From an uncultured Oscillospiraceae bacterium (GTDB taxonomy: Bacteria > Bacillota > Clostridia > Oscillospirales > Acutalibacteraceae): a stretch of DNA of 29,944 nt. The stretch's first letter is position 1. Each line of letters begins with the position of its first letter. The DNA lies in the NCBI GenBank assembly GCA_958354085.1, contig CATWUX010000010.1:1-29944 (forward strand), read 5' to 3'. Of the stretch, positions 1 to 9,396 are shown piece by piece. The notes beneath the pieces are model-generated. The model was not told where the DNA came from. It did no database searches and worked only from the letters and a program-made list of their open reading frames with translations. The position numbers and the translations under genes are program-made.

Positions 1-11
1 CATGTCTATCT

Positions 12-194
12 TTATCCCTTTTTCATTTTGCGCAACTTATTGTACATTATCCCAATGAACCATGGGAGAATAAACGCGTATCCGAACAGCATATTGCGCG
101 TCTTGTTTTTCATTCGCCGAATGGACTTCACCGGAGCCGTCGCTTTTTCTTGTACGGCCTTTTGGATTCTGGGAGTTTTTCGGTTTTTTTCCAT
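12..194 (-). pseudogene. Truncated N-terminus of a sugar ABC transporter permease
   Basis: The 60-residue frame begins 7 bp after the DUF5696 gene, with a GAGGGGG ribosome binding site that overlaps that gene's end. A basic N-terminus leads into NMLFGYAFILPWFIG, the typical start of the first membrane helix of CUT1 sugar permeases. After WFIG the similarity stops: the sequence becomes a basic tail (YNKLRKMKKG) and ends at a stop. None of the three frames on this strand continues a permease, so a single frameshift does not explain the break. A mobile-element insertion, a deletion, or a chimeric sequence end could each cause it. The position, last in the transport module, fits a third permease subunit. 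Permease origin is likely from the short match; the cause of the break is unknown. Confidence 0.55.
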
Positions 195-201
195 CTTTTA
201 C

Positions 202-2487
202 TTACCCCCTCACCAGATAATCCTGCGCCGGGATACACTGTCCATCATACACATAATCGACATCCAGATAATTAACGAAAATTTCCACACCGTTCGAGTA
301 GACAACACGAACAACGCCTTCACAAAGCACTTCCCTATCCTCGATCGTCGCTTCCGCGACGTTCCGCAGCGCCTTGTCAATCTTACCGTAAGTGTCCACA
401 ATGTGGTCTGTCCACTCATCGATATAAGTGGAGAAAAGCTGATTGGACGCGGTATCCGCTATATCGAAATTCTGTTTTCCGGTCAGAACATACGCCGGAT
501 AAGCACCGTATTCGACCATTTTCAGCACATCGGTCTGTGAGAACAGCCCCTCATTGACATACGGCGTAAAATAGTCGAGGCTGCCTTTAAACACGACGGG
601 CAGGAAGGGAACCGAATCGGTTTCAAACTGGAACTGGCTGTTGATCAGCGGCATATCGTAATACGCAGAGCAAAACGGCAGCATATACTGATTGGGCTGA
701 TAGAAAGACAACTGCATATTGTTCTGCGTATATGTACGCATACTTTCCACCATCTGCGTGAGAGCCTGATCGCGATAAACTTCCTCGCCACGATACTGAT
801 CGGCATACAAAACGCTGCCCAAACTGCCAAACGCAATATGGGAAATATCCTGCTTCTGGAAATACTGCAAGGTGTTGTTCAATGTATTTGCCAGCACATC
901 CAAGCCTACAAACAAGCGCTTATTATATAGTAACGTATTGTTTTCCAGCGTAATTTGAACCGGCATCTGAGACATGGTATGAGCGCCGTTGCCCGAATAC
1001 GTCATCTGCTTTGCCGTGAGGTTCATCGGATCGTTATAGAAAATTACGGTATTGCCGAGCGCTTGGGCTTGCTCGATCAGGTTTTTGTAATCTCCTGCTT
1101 TCCCGCTCCGCTTCTCAAAGCTCAGCTTCTGCGGATTATAGCCATTCAGCCCGCCGGACTGCCAGCCTTTGAGAACATACTGGGTATTGTCAATATTCTC
1201 TTGCTTCAGCTTCTCCATCAAATTCGCCACCTGCTCGGTGGTGGTGATGGACGTCGTACTGTTGGCGAGGAATCCTTTTTTGACATCGGCCATGATCAAA
1301 TCCAGCTGCATCGGAATGCCGTCGGCTGCATGGCTCGCTTTGTTGCTCAGAATTCCCTGCTCCTGCAGACGGCTGCGATACCATTTGGCCATGCCTATAT
1401 AATCCGCATCGTCTCCGTCCAGAAAGTGGTAGCGGACGGATGCCGTAAATTTGTTGGAAACTTTCTGCGTAACCTGAACGCCTGAGCCACTCTTGGAAGT
1501 CGGCTGCATATAGTTCTGACGAATAATAAAACGGGCGGTAATCCAGTTGAAATCGGTTCTCATACCGGCAGGCGTCGCCATGATAGCAGCGAATTCCGCA
1601 CCGCTGTTTACTTCCGCTACAAAGCCATGCTGCTTGACTCCATGCACGCCTCCGAAAACCGGCAGCGTCACATTGTGCTCGCCCGTCAGAAAGTCATTGG
1701 GGCGCGAGGATTTCAGGTCGTTGGTCTGAGCGGTCTGGTCGATCGCATAATCCTTGCCATAGATTCTCTGATCGTAAACGACGTTATAGGTACTGTTTTT
1801 CTGGAAGCGCATGAGCGCACCGGAACCGTCCGGGAGAAAAAAGTACCCGGGCACTTCATTTTCCTTCGTGCATCCCATAAATGGGACGAAGTAAACATTC
1901 TGAAGTAAGTATTTATCCGTTTCCTCAATTTTGGAGGTATCCATGGAAAACTGCAGATCGCCGTCTTCCAGCGACATGGTAAAGGGGAAAGAAATACCGT
2001 ACTTCGTAAACTTCGCATGAAACTCTACGCTCTTGCCGCTGACTTTGTAGTCAAACGACGTCTCTTTCGGATATCCCAAGCCTTGCTTTTTTGCAACGAG
2101 CTTGGAATCGATAAAATCAATCGCAACGATACCGTTTCCGATCGAGGCCCAGGTTTTGTTCATGCCCCCGTCTCCGTAGAATCCGCCCCAGACATATCCA
2201 CTGCTCTTGTCCATCACACGGATGGATGCGTTCTCTTCGTTGAGGAATACGGCTGCGTAATCATCCTCAATCAGCTTTGTATATCCGTCGGTTGTAAGCG
2301 CCAGCAGCGACTCGGCAAAATCCTCCACACGCGAGTGCCGCGCGGAATGTACCTCCAGGCCGGCGATTACATTGGGCAGATCATAACTGACCTGGTCATC
2401 GTCTACTTGAGTTTGCCCCAAAGCAGCGAAACCACATAGTAAGGCAACGGCCGCCACACCGGCCACGATCTTACTTGCTGAGCCCAC
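202..2487 (-). CDS. DUF5696-type extracytoplasmic protein, glycosidase-like
   Basis: This 761-residue protein starts at a GTG preceded by GGGAGG; the start overlaps the end of the upstream Yip1 gene by 17 bp, which suggests translational coupling. Residues 5-25 are a hydrophobic export signal or anchor. The region around residues 70-105 (YAAVFLNEENASIRV followed by KSSGYVWGG) resembles the opening of DUF5696 proteins. The middle part has a beta-rich section, then a stretch with YVLKGWQSGGLNGYNP that looks like a TIM-barrel glycosidase fold. Such proteins are often encoded beside large solute-binding proteins and CUT1 permeases in Firmicutes, but no activity is known to me. The likely role is handling of a glycan outside the membrane for the neighbouring importer. 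Family assignment is fairly confident, function is inference. Confidence 0.75.
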   Translation of the reverse strand: MGSASKIVAGVAAVALLCGFAALGQTQVDDDQVSYDLPNVIAGLEVHSARHSRVEDFAESLLALTTDGYTKLIEDDYAAVFLNEENASIRVMDKSSGYVWGGFYGDGGMNKTWASIGNGIVAIDFIDSKLVAKKQGLGYPKETSFDYKVSGKSVEFHAKFTKYGISFPFTMSLEDGDLQFSMDTSKIEETDKYLLQNVYFVPFMGCTKENEVPGYFFLPDGSGALMRFQKNSTYNVVYDQRIYGKDYAIDQTAQTNDLKSSRPNDFLTGEHNVTLPVFGGVHGVKQHGFVAEVNSGAEFAAIMATPAGMRTDFNWITARFIIRQNYMQPTSKSGSGVQVTQKVSNKFTASVRYHFLDGDDADYIGMAKWYRSRLQEQGILSNKASHAADGIPMQLDLIMADVKKGFLANSTTSITTTEQVANLMEKLKQENIDNTQYVLKGWQSGGLNGYNPQKLSFEKRSGKAGDYKNLIEQAQALGNTVIFYNDPMNLTAKQMTYSGNGAHTMSQMPVQITLENNTLLYNKRLFVGLDVLANTLNNTLQYFQKQDISHIAFGSLGSVLYADQYRGEEVYRDQALTQMVESMRTYTQNNMQLSFYQPNQYMLPFCSAYYDMPLINSQFQFETDSVPFLPVVFKGSLDYFTPYVNEGLFSQTDVLKMVEYGAYPAYVLTGKQNFDIADTASNQLFSTYIDEWTDHIVDTYGKIDKALRNVAEATIEDREVLCEGVVRVVYSNGVEIFVNYLDVDYVYDGQCIPAQDYLVRG

Positions 2488-4516
2488 GATAAAACACCTC
2501 CCTGTATACAGACACCAGAAACTCGGAAATCGAATTCCATAATGAATAGATCAGCGCAGCGGCAATCAGAATGACAAGGATAAGGAAAATGGTAATCAAA
2601 ATATTCTTCACCGTTTCCCAGAAGGTGAAATCTTCCACCTTTTTGATGAACAGGAACAGGGTAACAATCACCCACACCATCACAACCGTGCTGAGGATAT
2701 CGAGAATAAATCCCTCGTCTTTGGTCAAGACCATATACAAAATGGTCGTAAACGGTGTAATCAAAATATAGGGGCAAAAGGCATAGATGGTTGACCGGAA
2801 CACTTTTTTAAATGTGCCGTCACCGGCGTGGATAGCCGCGATCATGTAGTTGCAAATCGCCCAGAGAATGACCGGGAGGACTACCATCGCAATCACAACG
2901 GTGTACTGGGTATACCGCAGTTGGTTGTGATTAAAAATAAATCCGCGGCAGACATAGTCAAACAGGTAAACCAGTACGCCTAATATGCCGACTACAACCG
3001 CGCTCAGTGTGGATACCTTCTGACCGCTTTTGATATACAGAGCGGCATCAATGGGATGCCTGCATGAAAATACCATGAACTTGAGATCTGCCCACAACCC
3101 TTTTCCGGGAGGGCAGACGTAAGGTGAATATACATATCGGCCGGCTCTATGCTTGCGTTTATGAACCAGAACAAACAACAGGGCGCACAGGATGACCACA
3201 CCCAAAACCACAATGACGGTATTCTCTGTCATCCACCGATCCCGCAGCTCCCAATATGCATCGGAATAGGAATCCTGATCGGATGCGATTTTAAAGTGAT
3301 ACGCCGCGTTCTCGTAATCTTTCAGATTCATATAGCATTGACCGAGGCCATAATGCGTTACCTGAGAAGATCCGGAAAGCTGCAATACCTGTTTCCAATA
3401 TTTCAGGCTTTCCTCGTATTGACCGCGATTATAAAGGTTCAAAGCCTGATGCGTCATATTGGCAAAGGCCGTGGGATAAAAAGATTGTACAATCCCCTTT
3501 TCATAGTCAAGGACATACACACAGTCATTGTCATCCACCGCGATACCGGAAGGCACCGTAAACAGGCCGTTCAGATCCGTGGCAATCGACAAACCGCCAA
3601 AGGAAAAATGGATATTGCCGTTGTAATCGTATTCATTGATAACACCGGTGTTGGAGACAACATAGATTTGCCCCCATTTGCCGACTGTAATATCTGCAAA
3701 GTTTGTATCGTCGAACATTTGACGGTTTTTTGAAGCAGGCAGAATATTGGAGCCTGCCACATTATGTTTTTTGACAACATTGCCCTTCCCGTCGGCGGTA
3801 ATTGTATAGACCAAGCCATTTTTATCGATAGCCGCATTTGTAAATGCCGCTGGTTTTCGGTTAAAGAGCTTGGCAATCTGTTCCGGTGTAAAGACAATAT
3901 CCTGAATCGTTTCCACAAGCGTTTTGGACGTCTGGTTACTGCCGAAATACCCCAGAAATTCGCCTTCCTTACTGAACTGGATCAAGCCGTTGAAGCCGCC
4001 CTCACTCATCACGTAAATGTTTCCACGGCTGTCCACGGCCACTTTGGAGGGTGCCCACATAGCATCGGCGCCAAACATGGGGGAATCCGGTTCTTCGATG
4101 GTCAGTTGGACAGCCCCGGAAGAATCCATCACCAGCACGGTTTTCGCCCCGATATCGGCCACATAAATGGTACCGTCCTCCGCGGCATATACACCGGTCG
4201 GACGATTGAGGGTACCCTCGCCTATCACTTCGGTTGCTTTGTCCCGTTCGTTCAGATCCCGAATCAGAATACGGCCATTGTCCGAATCCGCCACATACAT
4301 TTTCATGTTCATGATCGCAATGTCAGACGGCTTGTTCAGTCCCTCATCTTTAAAGAACACCTGACCCGGCAGATAGGCATCCTGAGTCTTGATCCATTCC
4401 CCGTTGACCGAAACCGTATAGGTGTTCGCGGTAGAATTTCCTGCCGAAACCGGAAAGACGCACAGAAAAGCCAACAGAACCATGAGCGGTACGCAAAGCC
4501 TACCACCTATTTTCAT
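2471..4516 (-). CDS. NHL beta-propeller / TPR / Yip1 membrane fusion protein
   Basis: The 681-residue protein starts at the ATG with AAAGGAG eight bases upstream; an in-frame ATG 30 bases earlier lies inside the upstream permease gene and lacks such a site. Domain order: signal peptide (about 1-26), NHL-type propeller (about 45-350, with repeated blades such as LNRPTGVYAAEDGTIYVAD and VPSGIAVDDNDCVYVLD), a TPR pair (about 355-425), one membrane helix (about 432-450), a basic cytoplasmic linker, then a Yip1-like domain with about five membrane helices (480-681). The propeller and TPRs are therefore outside the cell and the Yip1 part in the membrane. It sits between the permeases and the DUF5696 gene. 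It may scaffold or sense for the importer; no enzyme motif is visible. Confidence 0.8.
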   Translation of the reverse strand: MKIGGRLCVPLMVLLAFLCVFPVSAGNSTANTYTVSVNGEWIKTQDAYLPGQVFFKDEGLNKPSDIAIMNMKMYVADSDNGRILIRDLNERDKATEVIGEGTLNRPTGVYAAEDGTIYVADIGAKTVLVMDSSGAVQLTIEEPDSPMFGADAMWAPSKVAVDSRGNIYVMSEGGFNGLIQFSKEGEFLGYFGSNQTSKTLVETIQDIVFTPEQIAKLFNRKPAAFTNAAIDKNGLVYTITADGKGNVVKKHNVAGSNILPASKNRQMFDDTNFADITVGKWGQIYVVSNTGVINEYDYNGNIHFSFGGLSIATDLNGLFTVPSGIAVDDNDCVYVLDYEKGIVQSFYPTAFANMTHQALNLYNRGQYEESLKYWKQVLQLSGSSQVTHYGLGQCYMNLKDYENAAYHFKIASDQDSYSDAYWELRDRWMTENTVIVVLGVVILCALLFVLVHKRKHRAGRYVYSPYVCPPGKGLWADLKFMVFSCRHPIDAALYIKSGQKVSTLSAVVVGILGVLVYLFDYVCRGFIFNHNQLRYTQYTVVIAMVVLPVILWAICNYMIAAIHAGDGTFKKVFRSTIYAFCPYILITPFTTILYMVLTKDEGFILDILSTVVMVWVIVTLFLFIKKVEDFTFWETVKNILITIFLILVILIAAALIYSLWNSISEFLVSVYREVFYRGLSK

Positions 4517-4529
4517 GCGTACCACTCCT

Positions 4530-5399
4530 TTACTTAATTCCGGCATTTGTCATCGTATCCATAACTCTGGACTGCATCACAATAAATAGAATCAGGTTGG
4601 GAAGGAACATTAATAGAGAGGCTGCGGCCGCCATTCCTTGTCCTTCCAGTCCGTTCCCGGTATTGGAGATCTGCGTCATATAATACGCAAAGCTCTTGAT
4701 GCTTTCGTTGTTGATAAAGGTATTGGATTCGGCGGCACTGTTCCACGCCGACTGGAACGACAAAATCGCAACCGTTGCCAGAGCCGGCTTGATCAGCGGC
4801 ACGATGATTTTGCGCAATATATAAAACTGCGTTGCCCCGTCAATCTCGGCCGCTTCAATCAGGGAATCCGGTATCTGGTCAATGTTCTGCTTAACCAGGA
4901 ACAGCCCTACCGGCATAGCGAGTTCCGGCAGAATATGTACCAGAAAATTGTCCGCGAGACCGATTTTCGTAATGACCAGATAACGCGGGATCTGCACCGC
5001 GACAGCGACGAACATAAGGGCTAGCTGATTGATTGTAAAAATCACGCTCCGTCCGCGAAAGCGAATCTTCGAAAGAGCATAGCCTGCCGAAACACTGACG
5101 TAAATTGTCGCCAGAACCGTCGTCACAGCGATAACGATATTGTTGAACAGAAAACGGGAAACCGGGATTTGGCTCAGCCCCGTTTGACGGAACAAACGCG
5201 TAAAGTTATCTAGCGTCGGGTTTTGTACAAAAAAGCGCGGAGGATACAGATACAATTCGTCTATCGGTTTGAACGCGTGCATGACGATATACAGGATGGG
5301 CAGCACCATGAACGCAATAATCGGCAGCAGAATGATATAAAACTTGATTTGACTTTTATGAAATTTACTGGGATTGACGCCCACAACTTTCATGGCCAT
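4530..5399 (-). CDS. Carbohydrate ABC transporter permease (CUT1, MalG-like)
   Basis: This 289-residue membrane protein has six predicted helices and the cytoplasmic EAA loop (EAAEIDGATQFYILRKII, then PLIKPA) that docks the ATPase. It is the MalG-type partner of the permease encoded just upstream. AAGGAG lies ten bases before the chosen ATG; a second ATG two codons later is possible but too far from the site. The gene ends 13 bp before the NHL/Yip1 gene start. No ATPase gene is present in the window, so a shared MsmX/MsmK-type ATPase elsewhere is expected, as is common in Firmicutes. The substrate cannot be read from the sequence; context suggests an oligosaccharide or glycoside. Confidence 0.93.
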   Translation of the reverse strand: MAMKVVGVNPSKFHKSQIKFYIILLPIIAFMVLPILYIVMHAFKPIDELYLYPPRFFVQNPTLDNFTRLFRQTGLSQIPVSRFLFNNIVIAVTTVLATIYVSVSAGYALSKIRFRGRSVIFTINQLALMFVAVAVQIPRYLVITKIGLADNFLVHILPELAMPVGLFLVKQNIDQIPDSLIEAAEIDGATQFYILRKIIVPLIKPALATVAILSFQSAWNSAAESNTFINNESIKSFAYYMTQISNTGNGLEGQGMAAAASLLMFLPNLILFIVMQSRVMDTMTNAGIK

Positions 5400-5421
5400 G
5401 GCAAATTGACTCCTTCACTCA

Positions 5422-6306
5422 TTAATCAGAAAACATCTTTTTGGCAACCTGCGACGAGAAGAAAATCAGAAGGAGAAGAACAACGGATAGCGCCGCCGCG
5501 TAACCCATTTCATTTCGTATGAACCCATAGTCCTGTATGTGGTTGACGATTAAGCTGCCCGCGTACTGCGGTGTAGGGTTGGAGCCCGAAAGCTGTACAC
5601 CGATATCGCTGGTTTTGAAGGCGTTGACGATTGCCATGACGGCGCCAAACAGCATCTGCGGTTTCATCGTCGGGATGGTAATATACATAATTTCCTGAAA
5701 ACGATTGGACACGCCGTCAATATAGGCCGCCTCGTAAATTTCACGATCGCCATTGATGACGCCGGAAAGCATCGCCAAAAATCCGACTCCCATGGAACTC
5801 CACAAAGTAACCAAAATCATGATGGGCATCAAAAACTTCTCGCTTTGAAGCCACTTGATAGGCTCGTTGATAGCGCCGAGAGAAAGGAGCAGACTGTTGA
5901 GGTAGCCGGCTTGATCACTGCTGAATATAACCTTCCAAACGACCGACATAGTCACACCGCCAATCATGGAAGGGGAATACAGAATGACGGCCAGAACTGT
6001 CCGGGGGCCCCGGGTGAGCTGAGCAAGCAGCCACGCCATGATAAACGAGAGGATAAAACCGCCCGGCCCCACAATAACGGCAAATTTGATGGTATTGGGA
6101 AGGATCTTCTGCATGAAGATCGGATCCTTCGTCAGCAAGGAAATATAGTTTTGCACGCCTGCCCACGTCGGTGTCTGCACCGTGTTGAAGTAGGTGAACG
6201 ACAACCCGACCGCTGCCAGAACCGGCAGCAAAATAAAGGTGGCAAACAGGATCAGAAAGGGCGCCAACAACAGCCAATGCGCCTTTTTATCCAGCCAGGT
6301 CTTCAT
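5422..6306 (-). CDS. Sugar ABC transporter permease (CUT1, MalF-like)
   Basis: The 294-residue permease has a hydrophobic first helix (WLLLAPFLILFATFILLP), about six helices in all, and an EAA loop (EAAYIDGVSNRFQEIMYIT, then IPTMKP). Its ATG overlaps the stop codon of the large solute-binding protein gene by four bases (ATGA), so the two are translationally coupled and probably made in fixed ratio. With the downstream MalG-like permease it forms the membrane channel of a CUT1 importer. Length and motifs are normal for the family. Confidence 0.93.
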   Translation of the reverse strand: MKTWLDKKAHWLLLAPFLILFATFILLPVLAAVGLSFTYFNTVQTPTWAGVQNYISLLTKDPIFMQKILPNTIKFAVIVGPGGFILSFIMAWLLAQLTRGPRTVLAVILYSPSMIGGVTMSVVWKVIFSSDQAGYLNSLLLSLGAINEPIKWLQSEKFLMPIMILVTLWSSMGVGFLAMLSGVINGDREIYEAAYIDGVSNRFQEIMYITIPTMKPQMLFGAVMAIVNAFKTSDIGVQLSGSNPTPQYAGSLIVNHIQDYGFIRNEMGYAAALSVVLLLLIFFSSQVAKKMFSD

Positions 6307-9107
6307 GAACGTCCATCCTCCTCAATCAGTTTCAGTGAAGCAACGCGGTAGGGCTTTACCAACTGCCCGTTTTTGTAGTAACCAAACTCCTGCAATTTTC
6401 TTTCCATTTCGCGGTTGATATTGATGACCGCTTTATCCAAAGCAGCGCGCGCCTCTTTGTTTTTGACGACCACCGTGTTCCATGCGTTGGACAGTTCGCG
6501 CTCCAGCATATAGGACGCCGGATGCAGCGGCACCTCGTAGGTCCATTCCCACTGCTCAAAAATCACGTCCATATGGCGCTTTTCGATATCGCTCGATCTA
6601 AACGCTTCTTCGTTGGCCGTATTCCAGACAAAGGTGGGGCCAAATTTTGTTTGCATGAGGAAACCATATTCCTTCTGCACGTCGGTGGACAGCCACCACT
6701 TCAGGAAATCCCACGCCTCATTTTTCATGCTGGTTCGCTTCATAATCACAGCCGTCTCACCGGCGCTCGTCTGATCGCGATGCACGACGCCATTTTCATC
6801 CATAATGCCGGGTGAGGGAGCAATATCCCACATATCCGCAATTTCGGGTGCGGCATTCTTCAGCTTGATATAGGTATCCAGATTGGATATGCCGATCGGA
6901 ATGCGCCCGTAACGGAAACTGTTAAAAAAGTTTTCCGTTGTGACCGGCAGCGAATAAGTGTTGAAAAGGCTGGTCAGCAGTTCAAAAGCTTCCTGCCCTT
7001 TTTCCTCGTTGATTGCTGTTGTCATGCCGTCCTCGGAATACAGCTTCGCTCCATTCTGTGCAAAGAAATAGGACGTCGTTCCGATGGGCTTATTTCCGGT
7101 ATGCGAGGCAAGCGAAACATGAAAATTCATACCGTTTCGTTTCAGCTCCGGCATCATTAACTTAACATCTTCCCACGTATCCGGCACTTCCAAATTCAGG
7201 CGCTCCAGAATATCTTTGCGATAGAACAGCACTTGGAAGTTGCGGCTCTCTACCACACCGCTCATCTTACCGTCCACCCATAAAGGCGTCAACAAACGGA
7301 GGTCATAGTTCTCATCGTAGTATTCCAGGAAATCATCGAATTCGTACATATCCACGATGGCATCCCGCAAGCCCAGTTCATACGGCCGCCCGAGCGTCAG
7401 CCCCATGGCAATATCCGGGGCTTGCTGTGCTGCGTTGGCCAAAATGATTTTTTCCTCATTAGGCATGATCGTCACTTTGACGGGGACACCGGTTAAAGGG
7501 GTGAATTCCGCATCCGCCAGCATTTGCAGGGTTTCGACCGCCATCAACGGACGGTTGACCCACACATCCAGCACATCCGAGCTGGTGTTGACATCGCCGA
7601 AGTTATTATAATCCGACAGGAAAGATCGGAAAAAGTTCTTGAAGCCGTTGGCCACTCTCTCAAAAAAGCCCGGATAGGATTCTATCGGTTTGTCCGCGCT
7701 GAATACAAAAATCTGATCCAGTGTCAGTTGCTGTTGCAGCAAGGGGGTAATCAAGTCGCCGACCATCTGTGCAACCGATCCGGCGCCCTCGAATATTTTC
7801 GTGGTTTTCGTCGGCAGAGTACGGGGAGATTCGGCTGCGCGGCGCAGATACTGCGCCGATTTCGGCAGGGAAGCCGCAAAAGACGGCTTGCGTCCGGCAA
7901 GAGCCTCCAGCTCATCATAGATGACGTCCAGCTCATCCGCCCAGCGGTTGAGGTCCTCCACAATCGTGGGCAGATACTCTTCGATGTTCCATGTCCGGTT
8001 TGTATCTTTTTGTCCGCCGGTAATCATCTTAATGGCGATACCGGCTTCCCCGATTTCACGCAGGATGGTATTCAGGCGTTCCTGATAAGAAGCCACCGGT
8101 GCGGCCGTTGCGATCACCGACAGGGTATGCCAACCTTCCTTTAGATGGATATAAGCCGCCTCGTCGCCGTTTTGGATTGTCTGGGTAATATAATCCAGTC
8201 CCGAATATTTAAAAGATATGTTCTCAAAGCAAGCATCCGGAATCTGCCCGTCAATTTCGATGTTGCGGTAAACGCTCATGCCCTTTTTGGAATCCTGATT
8301 ATAGCGCAGAGCGAGCTGATAATCCCCTTCTTCTTCCACATAGAACTGGTACAGAACCTTCTGCCGGTGGGTATTGAACACACTGCCGTCCAGAATGTTG
8401 ATCTTTTTCTGTTCCACCTGATAAGGCGTTACATTGGCATCCTGTGTATTGCCCGCATGGATATAGGAATCCGATTTCCAGGTGTAATTTTCCGCCTGAA
8501 TATCGATTTGTTTGCCGTTATTTGTCGAAGTTTGGGACAGGCCGCTGTATGTGGCAGCCTTGACGATCAAGATTTCGTAAATCGTCACCGGCACATCGGT
8601 GAAAGTCAGGCGTATGGTGTTGGGCCCCTGTTCAAAGGCATACAGGGTATTCACATGATCGTAATCGGTATCCGCACACAGATACTGCGCGATTTTGCCT
8701 GTAGCATACAGGCTGTTGCCGATTGTCTCGTTTCCATAGCGATCGAGCTGACGTTCGCCGTTTTCATCATACCAGAGGCCGCGCAGAGTCAGAAGCGTCT
8801 TTTGTTCATTGAGCTGGAACTCGCCGCCGTTTCCAAATGTCGGGTACTCCGCCTGCTCATACACGAGAGCCACGCGATAATGATCCGGTTTTGAAATCTC
8901 TATGGAAACTTCCAGCGTTTCATTCAGTTCCAGATGCGTTCCCCCTTCAAATGTATGACGGGCCACAACATCCTGCTCTCGGAATGACAGCCATTTCGCT
9001 TCGGGGATTGCGGATTCGGCTTCAGCGGTAAACGGCAGCATCTGAAACACGCTTGCCATCATTGCCAAACTCGAGATCCATGAACACACTCTCTTCCATC
9101 TTTTCAT
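6303..9107 (-). CDS. Large solute-binding protein with N-terminal carbohydrate-binding-like domains
   Basis: At 934 residues this is about twice the usual length of a sugar-binding protein. Residues 1-31 are a signal peptide ending at AEA; it has no lipobox cysteine. Residues 32-200 are beta-rich. Residues about 205-340 resemble a CBM6/35-type fold (QAENYTW, then EEEGDYQLALRYNQ and HLKEGWHTLSVIAT). A helical linker follows (345-500). The C-terminal 420 residues are a family-1 extracellular solute-binding domain with the landmarks VPDTWEDVKLMMPELK and EAWDFLKWWLS. The start has AGGGG upstream. It heads a five- or six-gene importer module. The combination suggests capture of a complex glycan or glycoconjugate. 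How it stays at the cell surface without a lipid anchor is unclear. Confidence 0.88.
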   Translation of the reverse strand: MKRWKRVCSWISSLAMMASVFQMLPFTAEAESAIPEAKWLSFREQDVVARHTFEGGTHLELNETLEVSIEISKPDHYRVALVYEQAEYPTFGNGGEFQLNEQKTLLTLRGLWYDENGERQLDRYGNETIGNSLYATGKIAQYLCADTDYDHVNTLYAFEQGPNTIRLTFTDVPVTIYEILIVKAATYSGLSQTSTNNGKQIDIQAENYTWKSDSYIHAGNTQDANVTPYQVEQKKINILDGSVFNTHRQKVLYQFYVEEEGDYQLALRYNQDSKKGMSVYRNIEIDGQIPDACFENISFKYSGLDYITQTIQNGDEAAYIHLKEGWHTLSVIATAAPVASYQERLNTILREIGEAGIAIKMITGGQKDTNRTWNIEEYLPTIVEDLNRWADELDVIYDELEALAGRKPSFAASLPKSAQYLRRAAESPRTLPTKTTKIFEGAGSVAQMVGDLITPLLQQQLTLDQIFVFSADKPIESYPGFFERVANGFKNFFRSFLSDYNNFGDVNTSSDVLDVWVNRPLMAVETLQMLADAEFTPLTGVPVKVTIMPNEEKIILANAAQQAPDIAMGLTLGRPYELGLRDAIVDMYEFDDFLEYYDENYDLRLLTPLWVDGKMSGVVESRNFQVLFYRKDILERLNLEVPDTWEDVKLMMPELKRNGMNFHVSLASHTGNKPIGTTSYFFAQNGAKLYSEDGMTTAINEEKGQEAFELLTSLFNTYSLPVTTENFFNSFRYGRIPIGISNLDTYIKLKNAAPEIADMWDIAPSPGIMDENGVVHRDQTSAGETAVIMKRTSMKNEAWDFLKWWLSTDVQKEYGFLMQTKFGPTFVWNTANEEAFRSSDIEKRHMDVIFEQWEWTYEVPLHPASYMLERELSNAWNTVVVKNKEARAALDKAVININREMERKLQEFGYYKNGQLVKPYRVASLKLIEEDGRS

Positions 9108-9396
9108 ACAAGCCCCTTTTCTCCGCCGCGTAAAAAAAGAAGTCGGAATATTCCATCCTGCGGCGGAAAAATGGAACTTCCTGCTTTGGGAGAATCTATA
9201 TAGAAGTTATCGCTTGATTACTTCACAAAGGTTGGACATGGCGAGTACACACAACCATATACAGAGAGACCGTGTACTCGCTTTGCCAACAGGATTTTCA
9301 TAGTTAAAGGGTAATATCGCACACCAAAAAAGGTTCTAAAACAGGCATAAAAACACAGTATTCAAACAATTTTCGTTATGGCAGCCGAACTTTCAG
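9108..9396 (-). other. Leader/intergenic region before the large solute-binding protein
   Basis: No gene is visible in this stretch. It holds two inverted repeats: a perfect 10-bp pair at 9241-9250 / 9272-9281, and an 8-bp GC-rich pair at 9122-9129 / 9160-9167 close to the ribosome binding site. Together with the terminator just upstream, this suggests that the second transport module has its own control point or internal promoter. I see AT-rich TATATA-like words near 9196-9205 but no convincing -35/-10 pair. Confidence 0.4.
9241..9281 (-). repeat. Perfect 10-bp inverted repeat in the leader
   Basis: The arms are GCGAGTACAC (9241-9250) and GTGTACTCGC (9272-9281), separated by 21 bases. It lies about 135 bp upstream of the large solute-binding protein start. 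It could be an operator half-site pair or an RNA stem; the spacing of about three helical turns between arm centres suits either. It has no U-run, so it is not a terminator. Confidence 0.5.

Noticed and set aside
3764..4537. 257-codon plus-strand open frame
   Set aside because: It is opposite the NHL propeller part of a well-supported gene; its composition is that of a reverse-strand shadow.
9108..9396. Riboswitch in the leader of the large solute-binding protein gene
   Set aside because: There are inverted repeats, but no conserved riboswitch core that I recognise.
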